Assembly: GCA_963935595.1 (NCBI GenBank)
Contig: OZ012541.1
Span: forward strand, 32,093,860 to 32,157,859
Length of the DNA: 64,000 nucleotides
Source: Schoenobius gigantellus
Taxonomy: Eukaryota > Arthropoda > Insecta > Lepidoptera > Crambidae
Direction of reading: 5' to 3'
Of the stretch, positions 45,838-57,641 are shown piece after piece. The notes beneath the pieces are model-generated. The model was not told the DNA's origin. It saw nothing but the letters and a program-made list of their open reading frames with translations, and made no database searches. A program made the translations under genes and the position numbers. The stretch's first letter is position 1. Each line of letters begins with the position of its first letter.

Positions 45838-46562
45838 GTTAAATCGCTAGGCCGAAATGAGTTTCTGAACGGACCATTTGCTTTTTTGCACCGAATAATT
45901 CCAAAAGGTGGTGTTCGAAATTCGAATCACTTTTCCTCACGGTCGCACCAAAATTTTTCGGCAGCAAAAGCACACTCTTCGTGCTAGAGAGATGAAATAG
46001 TAATTTGTTATACATGAGTGCAAAGTTGCTTTTTAACCGCGTGCTCAACTTTGATGACCGAGCAAGCGAAGGATTCTAAAATTGACTCACGAGCGCAGCG
46101 AGTGATTCAAAAATTAGAATCCTGAGCGTTAGCGAGGGAATCAAAAAAACAAGGTGAAAAATCTTTGCACTCGAGTGCAACACGTAATTTTTCATCCCCC
46201 CTCAGCGAGGAAAGAGGAAATGAAACAAAGCAAATTAAAAACAAAAGTACACCAAGGAGGTTCAAGCTTCTGAGTTTTTAACAAATTTAAAAAAGTTGTA
46301 TGATTAATTCGGCACCATGGAGATGGAAGTAAATAGGTTAAATTATGTTTTGAAATCACATACCTAGTGCACGCGATGTTCTAAATTCAAATTTACTTTA
46401 ACCTCAAGCGGATAAAAAAAATACTCTTTCAAAGATGAAATAGTAGATTGCTTTATAATGGTGGAAAGGAATCAATCCCTACGAGGTTATTAGACGCCCG
46501 AGCGCAGCGAGGGCGGCTATAGTCCGAGTAGGGTTTGATTCCTTTTACCCGTGTGTAGCACT
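45838..46562 (-). mobile_element. Hairpin-rich non-coding repeat downstream of the recombinase relic
   Basis: This block contains repeated GAGCGCAGCGAG-type words inside stems. One stem is at about 46072-46125, where GGATTCTAAAATT pairs with AATTAGAATCC around the core. Another is at about 46452-46548, where AAAGGAATCAA pairs with TTTGATTCCTTT and encloses GCCCGAGCGCAGCGAGGGC. A perfect TTGCACTCGAGTGCAA lies near 46168. The sequence is a dispersed repeat by appearance. Its direct contact with the recombinase fragment suggests it is the element's 3' part, but that link is inferred. The 69-codon open frame at 45839-46048 on the minus strand is probably incidental. Confidence 0.5.
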
Positions 46563-46923
46563 CTACTTTTCATTTCGAATGCAAGGAAAATAAAAAATAG
46601 CTTTTCTAATAAAATTTATTAATAAAAATACTCCTAACATGACATATCGACATCGTGTTTTACACTTAGTGTAGGTACTTTTAAGCATTGAATATCTGCT
46701 CCATAGCGTAGACGCCTGCACTTTATGAGATAGTTCATTAAAGTATATAAGAAATACATTTTCAGAAAATGATTTTATATTCCTTGCATCTCGCCACTTC
46801 ATAGTCGGAATATGTATTTAAATATCTTTCCTTTGAAATTTTTGGCAAAAAAATTTCGAGTATTGTATTTGCTTCGTTCGTGACTGAATCTGGAGCCGAA
46901 ATTTCAGAATCGCTTGAATTCAT
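46563..46923 (-). pseudogene. Tyrosine-recombinase (Crypton-like) transposon protein, N-terminal relic
   Basis: Reading down from an ATG at 46923 gives an acidic start (MNSSDSEISAPDS), then ILEIFLPKISKERYLNTYSDY. A single-base shift near 46802 moves the frame to KWRDARNIKSFSENVFLIYF, then NELSHKVQASTLWSRYSMLK. A second shift near 46676 brings in VKHDVDMS before a stop. The order 'P-KS-RY...Y..(F/M).WR....V.S.SEN..L.YF.EL....STLWS.YSMLK' is what I recall from insect Crypton-type tyrosine recombinases, where it forms the SAM-like core-binding domain. The catalytic domain (R...H-x-x-R...Y) is absent, so the copy is 3'-truncated as well as frameshifted. Structured GC-rich sequence on both sides may belong to the same element. 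The family call rests on recalled protein patterns. Confidence 0.65.
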
Positions 46924-47278
46924 TGTTTTTCTTAAATACCTAAATCACACAATCAAGATTTCGATACAGCGTAACAGATTCCCCTCCCGCCAAAATTATC
47001 TTTTTCACAGGTATTTTTAAATTTGGAACACATCGCGTTACCTGTTACTGGCCATTCAGCCAAATACTTTTATTATCATTGTACCAAAGATTGTATGTAC
47101 GTAACCTAATTCAGTTCTATTTTTAAAATTTTACTTTCCGCCCTAAGGAGGGAAGTAAATAGTATGAGAATTTCCCGCCCGCTGGTGGGAACTAGCGTTT
47201 TCCTCCCAATACTCAGATCAAGGAAACGCTCCTTTCCGAGCATGAGGAATGAAAATAAATTTGTCATGGCAAAGCCAA
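46924..47278. other. Upstream flank of the recombinase relic, with further GC-rich hairpins
   Basis: The first part is ordinary AT-rich DNA. At 47138-47200 there are two short stems in a row: CGCCCT pairs with AGGG around TAAGG, and TTCCCGCC pairs with GGTGGGAA. They resemble the stems on the other side of the recombinase fragment, so the element may extend to here. No gene was seen. Confidence 0.35.
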
Positions 47279-47515
47279 GGCTTCTGTCATGGCTCCCGAC
47301 GTGTGCCAATCGTCGGCTTGTTGGGCCGGCGGCGAAGCGAAGCGAAGCCTGGGCCGCGCCGGATCGCTCACGGCCACCTGCTCCTCACTCAACCCGCGGG
47401 CCGTATCACCCCTATGTGCCTACGTGGGTTTGAATTACACTCTAAGGGTAGACAAGACTACGTGGAAGTCGGTTTTGTGAAAATTCGTTTCTGTCACTGA
47501 AAACTAATTTTTAGC
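47279..47515 (+). repeat. Dispersed GC-rich repeat, copy 2
   Basis: It shares ordered blocks with 30763-30965: CCACCTGCTCCTCA, CGCGGGCC, TACACTCTA-GGGTA, then GTGG-AGTCGGTTTT and TTCGTTT-TGTCACTG. The tail drops into AT-rich DNA. Three overlapping plus-strand open frames here arise from the GC-rich repeat and are not taken as genes. The class is unknown to me. Confidence 0.65.
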
Positions 47516-48066
47516 AAATGTTTTATGGACTAACAATTTTATAATAAATTTGCATTCGGAATAACATACATTATATAATGCAACACTTAGGTTAGGACAT
47601 GAAAAATTAGGAGGTCCATTTATTATTGCACTCCATATTACGACAAAAAGTTTTAGGACTAAAGATAATTGGGTAATAAATATGCGATACTCGTAATTGG
47701 GTTATAACATGGTTACTGATGCAAATGTGTTATGGATAGTGACATTTAGATAAACAATTTTAGGAAAATAAAAGGGAGTACCAGTAAAAAATCTTCCCTA
47801 CTGAGATAGTATGCTAAATAGTTCGTAGCTGTTTCTGACCTGAAAAAAGTAACAAATAAGTCTAATGCTACCTAACAAGCGATCAAACATCGTTTCCCCG
47901 CTATGCTCGAGGCGATCTCATTCATATGAGGTAGGTACACACATGACGCTGCTTAGTTAGTTGCGGCCTTCTATGTCATGAAGGTTCTTTCTCCTTTGAG
48001 CTATTCGTTACAGCGATGAACAGTATGATATATCTCACTTATCTAAAAAACTTATATTGAACTTAC
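47516..48066 (-). other. Intron immediately downstream of the CELF exon
   Basis: AT-rich sequence without a further recognisable exon. The donor GTAAGT lies at 48066-48061. Confidence 0.6.
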
Positions 48067-48192
48067 CTTTACTCGCACCGTCTGGTCCTCTTAAAATGGA
48101 ACACTCTTCTATAGTCCCGAACGGTGTGAACAACTGGCGCACATCCTCCTCAGTCTGTTGTTTACTGAGCATGCCCACGAACAGTTTCCGAT
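48067..48192 (-). CDS. bru3: CELF/Bruno-family RNA-binding protein, internal exon (start of RRM2)
   Basis: This 42-codon exon encodes the beginning of an RNA recognition motif. The visible peptide starts at the split D of DRKLFVGMLSKQQ, continues through DVRQLFTPFGTIEEC and ends at RGPDGASK. KLFVGM is the RNP2 strand; RNP1 (KG-CAFV in the family) would begin in the next exon. Splice sites are canonical: the acceptor is a T-rich tract then CAG just above 48192, and the donor is AAAG|GTAAGT at 48067/48066. Both introns are phase 1 and the length is a multiple of three, as expected for an internal exon. CELF proteins bind GU-rich RNA and control splicing, translation and mRNA decay. The SKQQTEEDVRQLF and ILRGPDGASKG wording fits Bruno-3/CELF3-6 better than Bruno-1/2. 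No other exon of this gene is visible in the window. The family call is strong; the exact paralogue, and hence the symbol, is less certain. Confidence 0.9.
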
Positions 48193-51100
48193 CTGTGACG
48201 ATAGAAAAAAAACAAGCTTTATACAAATGTATGAGTGCTGAGGCCACGCCACTTCAGGCAGAACATGAAGCGGCGATGTGTTAGTTTTGCATTGCGCGTC
48301 AACAGCTCAGTTGCTTTATGAGTATTGTGTAGACATAGGAATTAGATATTGCTTATAAGATGACAGAGACATTTCATGAATAGCTGGTTCACGTGATCCG
48401 TAAACCTGGAACACCTTTGAAGATGAAACTAGTATGCCTCTATATTATCAATAAGGCTTTACATAAAAACATTATTGAAAGCTTTTTAATCGATTACAGG
48501 TAGGTATTTCTAATAAATAAATATATTTTATGTGGTAAAATTTTGACCTTATCTGTTACTGATGGATGACGTATAGCGTCATAAGTTAGACAAAACCTTT
48601 ATACGTTTTCAATAATCCTGTCTATTTTTAGACATATTTGAATATTTATATATTTATTGCATGCGGCATATTTGTTATTTTTATAGTGAACTATCTATAC
48701 CTTATTAATGTTGTCGACATGCATTCTCAAATGTTATTGTTATTTTCAAATCCAGTTGTGCAACTGAAATGTTGAAATGCATAGTGTAAAAGAGATTCAA
48801 TGTAGCAGGTGAGAGATTATCCACCTGACAGCGCGTGAACAGGACGTAGCCCAGTGACGGCGCAGAACCACAAACACCACGAACTACATATACAAATGAC
48901 TTACATTACAACACCCATTAGCAGTAAACAGAAGCATGGACGTTGTACCTTATAATTAATCAAACAATTTACTCTCACGGCTAAATTCAAACGCATCGTG
49001 TTTTTGAACAAAGTCTTCGTTCTTTCTGTTTGAAAAAGAAACAAAATTTTCCACTTCCATAATTGGCTTAACAGGCTATCTCTAAACAATTGCCGAGCGC
49101 CCATAATATAATGTTGCGCTGTTGAATGAAAACTCTTGACTCAATATTGCTCGAAGCATCAAGGGTAATTTTGTAAAAACGTTTTCTGCGTTTGTTAAAC
49201 TCTAATGCAAGCCATTTTTCTTTCACCATACAGGAATACTAATTATTAATTTATACAACGAATAGATATTGCGGAAACGCATACAATGCTTCGGTGATTA
49301 ACTATGACATAAGACCACATTAACTATATCTAAAACAATGCGTTTGTAGCGCTGTCATCATCTACCATGATAGTTTTTTTATACAAAATATTGTGGCAGT
49401 TTTGCGATTTTGTTTAGTTTTGTTAATACATTATCATTATGACTAAGTAAAGTAGGCATAAATTAACAATTTACATCATAAAAATGTGCAAATTTTTATC
49501 ATTAAATTAATAAATCGTAATGATATTTCGAATGTTTCACACAAAATCGCTTAACTGTTTCACTATGGGCAGTTTATGCGCGTACGCGAACGCAGCGACT
49601 TGTGGGCGCTTTCTGACAATACTGTTGTCAACTGAACTGTTGTTCGAAATTCGAATGTGTAAAAGACATCGCCTTAAAATTTATGACAAGACATCAGCTG
49701 ATAATCAACTCTCTTTTTTTCGTTACGTTATAATTCGTCCAAAATATTTTCTGCATATATAGTCACATAAAAAGTAATAATAGTAAATTTATTTTACGTA
49801 ACTTCAAAGATAGGTACTTATTTAAAAAAATATGTATATTTCGAATTGCATCTGTGTACCAAGCTCGCAACATAAATGACGCGTAAGGTATAATCAGTTT
49901 ATTTACAATACAATTTGATAAACCAATATTGCACTCCGCGTGCCGATCTAATATACATCTAACATTCCATTTGACTTTTCAATTATAATAATTCATTAAA
50001 AATTTAACACTTTTGACATAATTAATTAAAACTGACTTGTAACAGTGAACAGTGAACTTGTCATAATTTTTAAGACAGTAAATGAAGTATTTCAACAGCG
50101 CCCTATTCAAAATGGCGGTGACACCGTCGCCAACACAACACGTTCAACGTTCACCACAAGGTGGCGACAAACAATGATAGCTCTCTAGGAAACACATAAT
50201 ACACACAATTGAGTTAGGTAATGAGAACAATCAACAAAATCCAAACCCAGATCAACACAAAAAATTAGCACATTACACTAATGTTGCAATGGTGATTACA
50301 AGAGGGTTCCGTAGGAAACTTTTTCCACGCAAATAAATGGGATCACAAACGGGGTAGGAGCTACGGAAACCTCGGGGTCAAACTGTCAATTAGTTTATCA
50401 GTTAAAAAATAAACCCATCAAGACTTCTGTTCGAGCGTTGAACCACGCGGCACCCATTAGGTATCGTTAATTGAAAATTGTATGCACCTTAAATACATTG
50501 GGCGTTGCATTGAGCTCTTTACAGAAATCAAATCGTGTTTAATAATTAATGACAAAACATAAACTCCACACTAATTACTTATCGAAATGAAAAACGGAAA
50601 ACAAAATATTTTTACAGCACGACGAAAACTAAGTGCATAGTGAGACTTTGCGTTCGATGTCGAATCCACTTGTACTCGTGAGCGCACCTTGGGTAGATTA
50701 TAGATTTTGGTTGGAAAAAATAAAACAAGAGACACTTAAATCAAACACGTACAATATTATTCTTGTGTGCGTGTGTTTTATAGTTTTTAGTTCGAACAAC
50801 CGCGCTGTTTCGTTGCCATATGCATTGATTAGCGAGCTATTTCGTTTCTATTACGCGTAGGGTAGGTATACTAATAGGTCAATTCTATGTTTCGTGTCAA
50901 CATACATTGCCTTGTCATCAATAAACATACTTGCTTGCTAATCAATGTATATTAAACGATAAAACACAGCTGACGGACTACTGAACGTGACAATTCGGCC
51001 TCAAACCATCACACGGAACCATTGAAAAACAAAATACAAAAGTGATGCCACGGAGCAACGAAACAACAGAAGGGATAAGGCAAGGCGCGCTCAGTAGATT

Positions 51101-54100
51101 CGACGTGGAACCTCACTGCGCGCTAGTACAGTGACAACAGTACGCCTAGGGCACGCACAAGAAGATACCTGTGTTCGCCTACGCGCGCCGTCTGCCCGCG
51201 CCCCCTGCAACATAAGAACAGGCTACACACGCATACTTCACCTACAGGCACGGCTCGGTGCACGGTTCGCTGTAAAACGTACAGATTGTTAAAAAAAAAA
51301 TAGAAATGAAATTCAACCTACACAGCTCGCTAGGCATGTTGCCGTTTGTACGAGCCGATTTCAGTTTTAACTCGGAACTTTGCTTTTCAAGCTGTTTGGT
51401 ACTTTGACAATTTGACGTGGGAGGTAACTTTGACGGCATAATGATTTTTTTTCGGAATGCTTGAATTAGTTCTATTAAATGCACCGATGCAGAAAGTAAG
51501 TAGTCGCTTGTAGAATATCATAAAGTTCGTGGGCTACTCACGATGGATGTATTCCTGTGATGTTTAGTTGAGTTTTGTTAGTTTATATGGTGAAAACACA
51601 AAAATTTATAAAATGCTTATGATTTTTAACAAAACGACTATAATAAGCCTTGTATTTCACTTTACATGTTGATAATTTCTTACTTTTGCTGGACAAGAGA
51701 TAATAATGTTGTCATATGTAATTATTATAATCGTTAACTAGTCCGTATCTGTATTCTTACTCTACGGATAACAGTACATTGAACATACTGATCAAATCTT
51801 TATTTTCTCAAATTGATTCTTGTTCACTGCAATACCCAAAATGCTACTAATATTGACTGGACAAAAAGTCATCGTTTTTGATAGCCTGATGCGCCATCAA
51901 CTGTGCTTATGTCGAGATAAGGGCCCTCACCTTCGCTTTGTTCAAATTACAGCTTTGTCTTGAACAAAATTAAATACAAACATACTCTAGGGGCCCCCGC
52001 CATTTTTACGTTAAAGAAACAAACAAAAAATAAACCTTTCATTATGGACTAAGCTTTTAGAACTAATGGTGCGTTTAATGCTTAACAAAAATAAACGTTC
52101 AATTCAGAATCAAATGATACATTGTTTTAGTAGTTAATTATTTAATTAAAAAAATAAATCAGATTTATTAGTACTAATAAGAAATATAGGGAAATTTACG
52201 GAAATTTTATAAATAAACGTTTCAGAATACTTTTCTTTTCGCAAATTATTAAGCGTTTGTTTTAAAATAGAATGTTTCGCTTAGCAAATACATTTTCAAA
52301 TTGCGTGTTAAGACAGTATTTTCTCAATATTTTATTACACGCCAAGAAATAAATAATATCCCCTCGTTTGGTTATAGTTGGTGCTATACAGACCAAAAAA
52401 TTCATTACTTCTACGTATTGATTTTGTTCTTTTTGACAACGCTATTCATTTTATAAAAAAACAAATGCGTTTACTAAAGGCTGAGGTAATATGCCAACAA
52501 AGCAATTAGAGGAAGGGAGGGGGGGGGGGGGGGGAGGGTTAGAAATAGGTTAACCAATCTGGAATATGTTATTTAATAGTTATTCTAGTTTTAAAAAGAA
52601 TTCCTAAGGTGTCTAGATCTAAAATCAGAAATTTCAGATTCGGTGCTGTAAGTACGACACTGTAGTTGAAGATGCGATTATACATATAACAGTGATGGGA
52701 GCAATGTCTGACACGAACTGTTGGTGGATACAGGGAGCAGCTACAACAAGTTCACTGGCTTCGACACGTGATTTAAAATTCAACTACCGGAAATTAGTTT
52801 ATAATCTTAGTTTTGTTTCGCCCGAAAGGCACGGCAAGAAGTCGCTTCCGGCTTAAGATAGCGATCATTAATGCCGATTATTTTGACCCGGGTCGGTGCA
52901 TCCGGTTCTATACGCGATAAAATGCTTAGATCGTACCTCGTTCTTATCTCACGAAATTAATCCCTTTTGTAACTTTTTAGTTTTAAATGGAATATTACCT
53001 ATATGTTTACTGATTTAGAAGTTATAAAAAGAGAAGAATAATACTGTTTCAATGTCATCGACTAGATTTGGTAAGACTTTCACTTAGATTTGGTAGGTTT
53101 GTTTGATTAACATCTTATTTTCAATACATTAAGAATTTTGTAGCGTCATTGTCCAAATGCTCAAGGCATGTGTCAAATAAATTGACCAATATTTATAGTT
53201 GATGGACGATAATTAGTTTTCCTTCATGAAATCATTAATTAATTCGATTGTGATTGTTTAAAGACTTCATTATTCAGTTTAAAAAAAAAGCTTTGTATTA
53301 TTGTTTTTATACTTCAATATGACAGATGACAGTTCGTAACTATATGACGTTTTATGGTTTTCCTGCTAACATGTTATGTGTCACTATTACAATCACCCTT
53401 AATTGCTTGAGATAAATATGAAAAAAAGAAAACAAATAATTATCCTTTTTTTCAAGAAAACGGCAGATAAGGCTGGCATATAGTGATTAAACTTGTACAG
53501 TGTAGTATAGTTTCCTTTGACGATGTCAAATTTTCTCTAAGTAATATATGCCTAAGAACATAAAGGCTTCCTCGCCTTAAAAAACATAAACACGCGAACA
53601 GACCTGGCATTATTTCCGATATCTAGATCTTAAGTTAGGTATACCTAGTTGGAGGTTTATAGCCTTCAACTACATCTACTTGTACATACATAGCTCTGAA
53701 ACTTTTTCTCTTTGTAATAAATAGTCATGAATTATAATAATTAATATAATGTTTACATGATCTCATTAACATAATCAATGAAACACGATTAATTATTGAT
53801 AAATAATATATTTCTCATATTTATATTTTCAGGTTTGTGTCACTTAGTTATTGCGACTGGTCCTAGGTCATTCGTCAGTGGATGCGCCTCGATTTTTCGA
53901 TTACGAAGAAGTTATCTGTCCATCCTGTAAATTGTCCAGACACACCAACGCTGTTAACACTATTACTTGATGTTAGAAGTCGATCTGACGCTGGTAGCTA
54001 GCCAGGTGCAGTGAGTTTCTTTATTACCAAAACGACTTAAAATAGCCAAAAAATCACGTAGGTATGACATTCGTAAACATTTATACTCTCTAATAATAAC

Positions 54101-55020
54101 AATAGAAACACCTTGTGTCAGCTTCTAGTGGTTTCTGAGTTGCGAATGTAGTAGACACGTCAACAGCAAAATGATTAATGGCGTAATTACTGTTCTTGAA
54201 CTTTAGATTTGACAGCACGACATGCAACTGTTTAGCCGTTGAACTGAAATTAAGGTTTGTGAATGAATTTCGTGATCAAAATTTAAATTGATGAATGAAA
54301 AGGCTACATTTTTACATTACAGAGGAAATAGAATATTCTGTGATGTTTATTTGAATTATTTTTATTTTAAAAAGCTGCTAAAACTATAGACTATTTCCAC
54401 ATTACTCGCACATTTGTTAATAATTCATATAAAGGACAATCTTTATCCGGGTCAAATAAGACAAAACTACATATTCACGAAGTCGTAATAAGTATTTTCA
54501 TTTGAATATTTGCAATGGTATACCTTATGATAGTTTGCAAAATAACGTGACATTACATGTTTTGCAAATCCCCTAGTCCCCGAACTAATTAAAAGCTGCA
54601 TAACACCAACACTACATCTACGAGTATTTACAATGTCTCTAAATATTTGAAATAGTTTGTATTCGTTTTCGCAAACACATATGGAATGACAAAAATGTTT
54701 CTACCGTAACACATCGACGAATTTACGAGGAAATTGAGTACCAGTGAAAGAATTTTCCGTCGAACGTACCCGACAATCAGGTTCAGTTGTTTAAAATGAA
54801 GTTTGTCGGCTGCGAGACCGGACACAGGTTTGCGTACGTGACTCGAAGGTTTGACGGGACGTTTTAGTTGCCCGGAGTTGCGACCGCCAGACAGGCGATA
54901 TTCAGCTTAAAAAACGAGATCGTACGTACTGCATTTTACGACTTTGTAGAAAAGTTCCGCGACTTTTTGAAGCTTTGTACAAATATATAAAAATTTTCTA
55001 TATGAGGTAAACTTAGAGCA
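48193..55020 (-). other. Upstream CELF intron, mostly unique
   Basis: I found no exon for RRM1. The plus-strand frame at 48057-48284 is a shadow of the exon. There is a G16 tract at 52519-52534. A balanced, CpG-containing stretch lies at 52790-52990. The rest is AT-rich with short chance frames such as 50633-50860 and 51242-51484. Confidence 0.5.
52519..52534 (+). repeat. G16 homopolymer
   Basis: The run is preceded by GGAAGGGA and followed by AGGG, so the segment could form a G-quadruplex. Homopolymer length may also be a sequencing uncertainty. Confidence 0.9.
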
Positions 55021-55034
55021 TTCATAAATGTTAA

Positions 55035-55150
55035 ATGATCTAAGGAGGTAAATCTATTTATTTATTTATTGCTTACATGTACGTGTAAAGATGTAAGTTA
55101 CATTAAACAGTATCAGTACATGCACCCAGCAAGGGCACTGCAACATTATT
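55035..55150 (-). repeat. Probable LINE 3' end
   Basis: TCTATTTATTTATTTATTGC is a reversed (AAAT)n tail, followed by CATGCACCCAGCAAGGGCAC. This is a typical antisense LINE tail arrangement. Confidence 0.4.
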
Positions 55151-55455
55151 AGCAGATCGCGAACGGAGTTACAAACTATAATTATTACTTTGCCATTAAT
55201 TGTATAAACTCTTATTTATTATATTATTATTAATTACTGTTTTTACAACTTAATTAAATTAAATTTAAAATGGTCAAACATTCCAACTCACTAGAAAACT
55301 AATAGAAAAAAATATAAATCATTAAATAATAGTACTACGAGCATTCCTAAGCGCGAGTGAGGTTCTTTAAAAGCTCATTATCGACTCGATGTCAGTGCTC
55401 TTATGCTGGCAAAGGAATTTAGACTAACAACGCGCAAGATTGTGGTCGCAAGAAT

Positions 55456-55745
55456 TTTTTTATTGCAATTAATTTGGCAAACAAGCAAACTGCCCACCTG
55501 ATGGTAAGTGGTAACAGTCACCTATAATACATGTAGCTCCTGTGAGATTCGCAGCAAAAACTGCAACCCCCACAAGAACCACAGTGTACGTTGCCAACTT
55601 GTGACATTAGATGTAGTCACGGTATCCAGTAATTTTACTGCCATATCTTACCCTTCAAACCGGAACACATCAATGCAAGCACTGCTGCTTTGCGGCAGAA
55701 AATGGTAAGACGGAGGTATCCAAGCAGACGACCCTGGCACAGAGT
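55456..55745 (-). repeat. SINE-like repeat, full-looking copy C
   Basis: The inverse of copies at 32838 and 33170. The plus strand begins with a T-run at about 55456, then GCCCACCTGATGGTAAGTGG, CTCCTGTGAGATTCGCAGC, AACCACAGTGTACG, CACTGCTGCTTTGCGGCAG, and ends near CCCTGGCAC. Frames at 55508-55708 and 55670-55897 are incidental. Confidence 0.72.
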
Positions 55746-55989
55746 CTCGCTCCGGTAAAAGCGCGTATAAGCAACGTTATCCACTTAGAATCAGTCACTA
55801 AAATGTCAGATTGACACCTGATTTGTATAAAAATATATTCAATAAAATAATAGATAACAGAAGTTAAACAATATATGTAATAAGGTAACAATAACAATAT
55901 ATGTAATAGTATAGTATATATGTAATAGGTTTATTAGTTTATCAATTAATATTATTCGTTTCATATCAATTTTGTAATTACTTTGTCAT

Positions 55990-56125
55990 TCAAAAATTCT
56001 ACAAAATGTGCATCTATCACAACAGTCTCTCAACCACCCTATAAGGTTGACTGGTAGAGAATGCCAAAGGCATTAAGTCCGCCTTTGTACTTCTTTTGTA
56101 AATAAAGAATCAATCAATCAATCGA
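55990..56125 (+). repeat. LINE 3' end with (AATC)n tail
   Basis: GGTTGACTGGTAGAGAATGC, AAGGCATTAAGTCCGCCTTT and TGTAAATAAAGAATCAATCA is the 3' terminus of a common lepidopteran LINE. No coding part remains. Confidence 0.7.
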
Positions 56126-56260
56126 TAAACAAGTAAAAATTGCGATTGAACCCACAGAAGCTGTCATATATTCCGATAGCACAGTCGGTTGTGCTATCAA
56201 GTTGGTCCATGGGTACTCGCTCCCTTAAACGCTTCATGAGTTACCGAAACTATTTCAAAT

Positions 56261-56289
56261 AGAGAGAAAGAAAGAGAGATAGAGAGAGG
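56261..56289 (+). repeat. Purine (AG)n run
   Basis: AGAGAGAAAGAAAGAGAGAT continues as AGAGAGAGG. Confidence 0.85.
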
Positions 56290-56479
56290 CGTTTGGCGAC
56301 ATCCCAAAGGAAGAAAAATTTAAACAGAGAAAAAATGATGTATCTCACTGGTGATTTTATCTATAGATCAATCGGCAGTCTGATATTTGGTAAAAGCTAA
56401 CCATAGCTTAACTCGCAAAACATTATGTAGATTGCCTAACAAGAAAATGTGCTGACTTATTGTGGCTCAGTGTTAAAGA

Positions 56480-56730
56480 ATGTTCCCGTATTCGAATTTG
56501 TTCGTATACAGTCGACCGGGTGCGAGCGCCCATTAAATTCAGATTTATACCCGCCAGCGGATATCTAACCAGTGCGACTCGCCTAATGACCATCTAAATT
56601 GAGATAATTTCACACGTGCGACTACCTGCTAATAAGGCCCGTTCAGAGGTCAGTGCATGCAAATATTTGAAATTAATTTGCTTTAATGATTTATTGCGGG
56701 GAGGTTTTGGCTAACTGCGTTTATTAGCAT
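56480..56730. promoter_or_regulatory. Candidate conserved non-coding island
   Basis: Balanced composition without repeat words, with ATGCAAAT near 56657 and TAAT/ATTA cores (AAATTAATTTGCTTTAATGA). Enhancer-like by content only; conservation cannot be judged here. Confidence 0.25.
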
Positions 56731-57151
56731 CTATGCAAGCTAACATTATATTCTGGCGAGTTGTATTTCAATCATGAGACAGATTAATAGCAGCGATTCA
56801 GTTTCTGCGAGGTTTAGATTACTAATGGATACAAGAACAGCGTTTTTTTTATTAATTATTTCTTTATGCAGTTGAAAATAAAACGGGAAGATACAATCTA
56901 ATTTCATTAAAAAAGTGCACTGAAATTCAGAAAAATGAGTAACTACGCGGTGTACTGTATGTATAATAATACTGTAGTGCACAATAACATGCTGAGACTT
57001 GATTTAGTTTTTTTATATTTTGGCTTCAAAATTCAATAATTGTTTAGATATGCATTCGAAAAGTTACTTCTTTGAACGAATATCATAATTGACAAAAAAT
57101 ATGTATGTAGAGGCTAGTGATTGGACAGTAGAATTTTATATCAGTGTGCGG

Positions 57152-57359
57152 AGTGCGAGTTTTATCTAGCTTACTCGATCACACGCATCGAACGCGTAAA
57201 CGCGAATTTGTGTGGAATTAGAGCAGTGCCATCTAGTAGTTACTAGATGAAGCTGTCTCATTCCATAGCAGCTACTAGATGGCGCTGCTCTAATCCATAC
57301 AAATTCGCGTTAACGCATTCGATGCGTACGATCGAGTAGAGCTCGATAAAACTCGCACT
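57152..57359. mobile_element. Foldback MITE with ~92-bp arms
   Basis: Left arm AGTGCGAGTTTTATCTAGCT... runs to GCCATCTAGTAG. The right arm mirrors it with about 87 percent identity by eye. The loop is short. Total 208 bp. No convincing target duplication. Confidence 0.8.
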
Positions 57360-57442
57360 AGGCACTCAGAATGTCATTACTTTAACCTATAAAATCCTAC
57401 GGTTGCACGTCGTTTATTTTTTTTGTAACATTTATTTTTTAG

Positions 57443-57640
57443 TTTGTTCATTTGTTTTTTAATGCTAATTATTTTGGATCTTTAATAAGTGAATTTGGCT
57501 ATTAATATTATTGGTTGATTAAGTGAGTAAAAGAGCACAGCGTTATATTGATTTCTCTCATAACATCATGAACCCGTCGTATGGATTACTGCTTCTTCTA
57601 CTGCAAGGAATTTTGACATCTGTTAGAATAGTAACTACTG
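57443..57640 (+). CDS. Candidate first coding exon with signal peptide
   Basis: The first ATG is at 57568 with A at -3. It opens a 24-codon reading frame, MNPSYGLLLLLLQGILTSV then RIVTT, followed by one base and a consensus donor TG|GTAAGT at 57641. The peptide looks like a secretory signal: a short polar start, a run of six leucines and small residues near a possible cleavage site. A T-rich tract ending in TTTTTTAG at 57442 could be a 3' splice site, so the exon may carry about 125 bases of 5' UTR. It lies on the strand opposite the CELF exon. I do not recognise the protein and see no downstream exon before the window ends. A chance leucine-rich frame is the alternative. Confidence 0.38.
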
Positions 57641-57641
57641 G

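Noticed and set aside
48057..48284. Plus-strand 75-codon frame over the CELF exon
   Set aside because: It is the antisense shadow of the exon, with no splice or protein support of its own.
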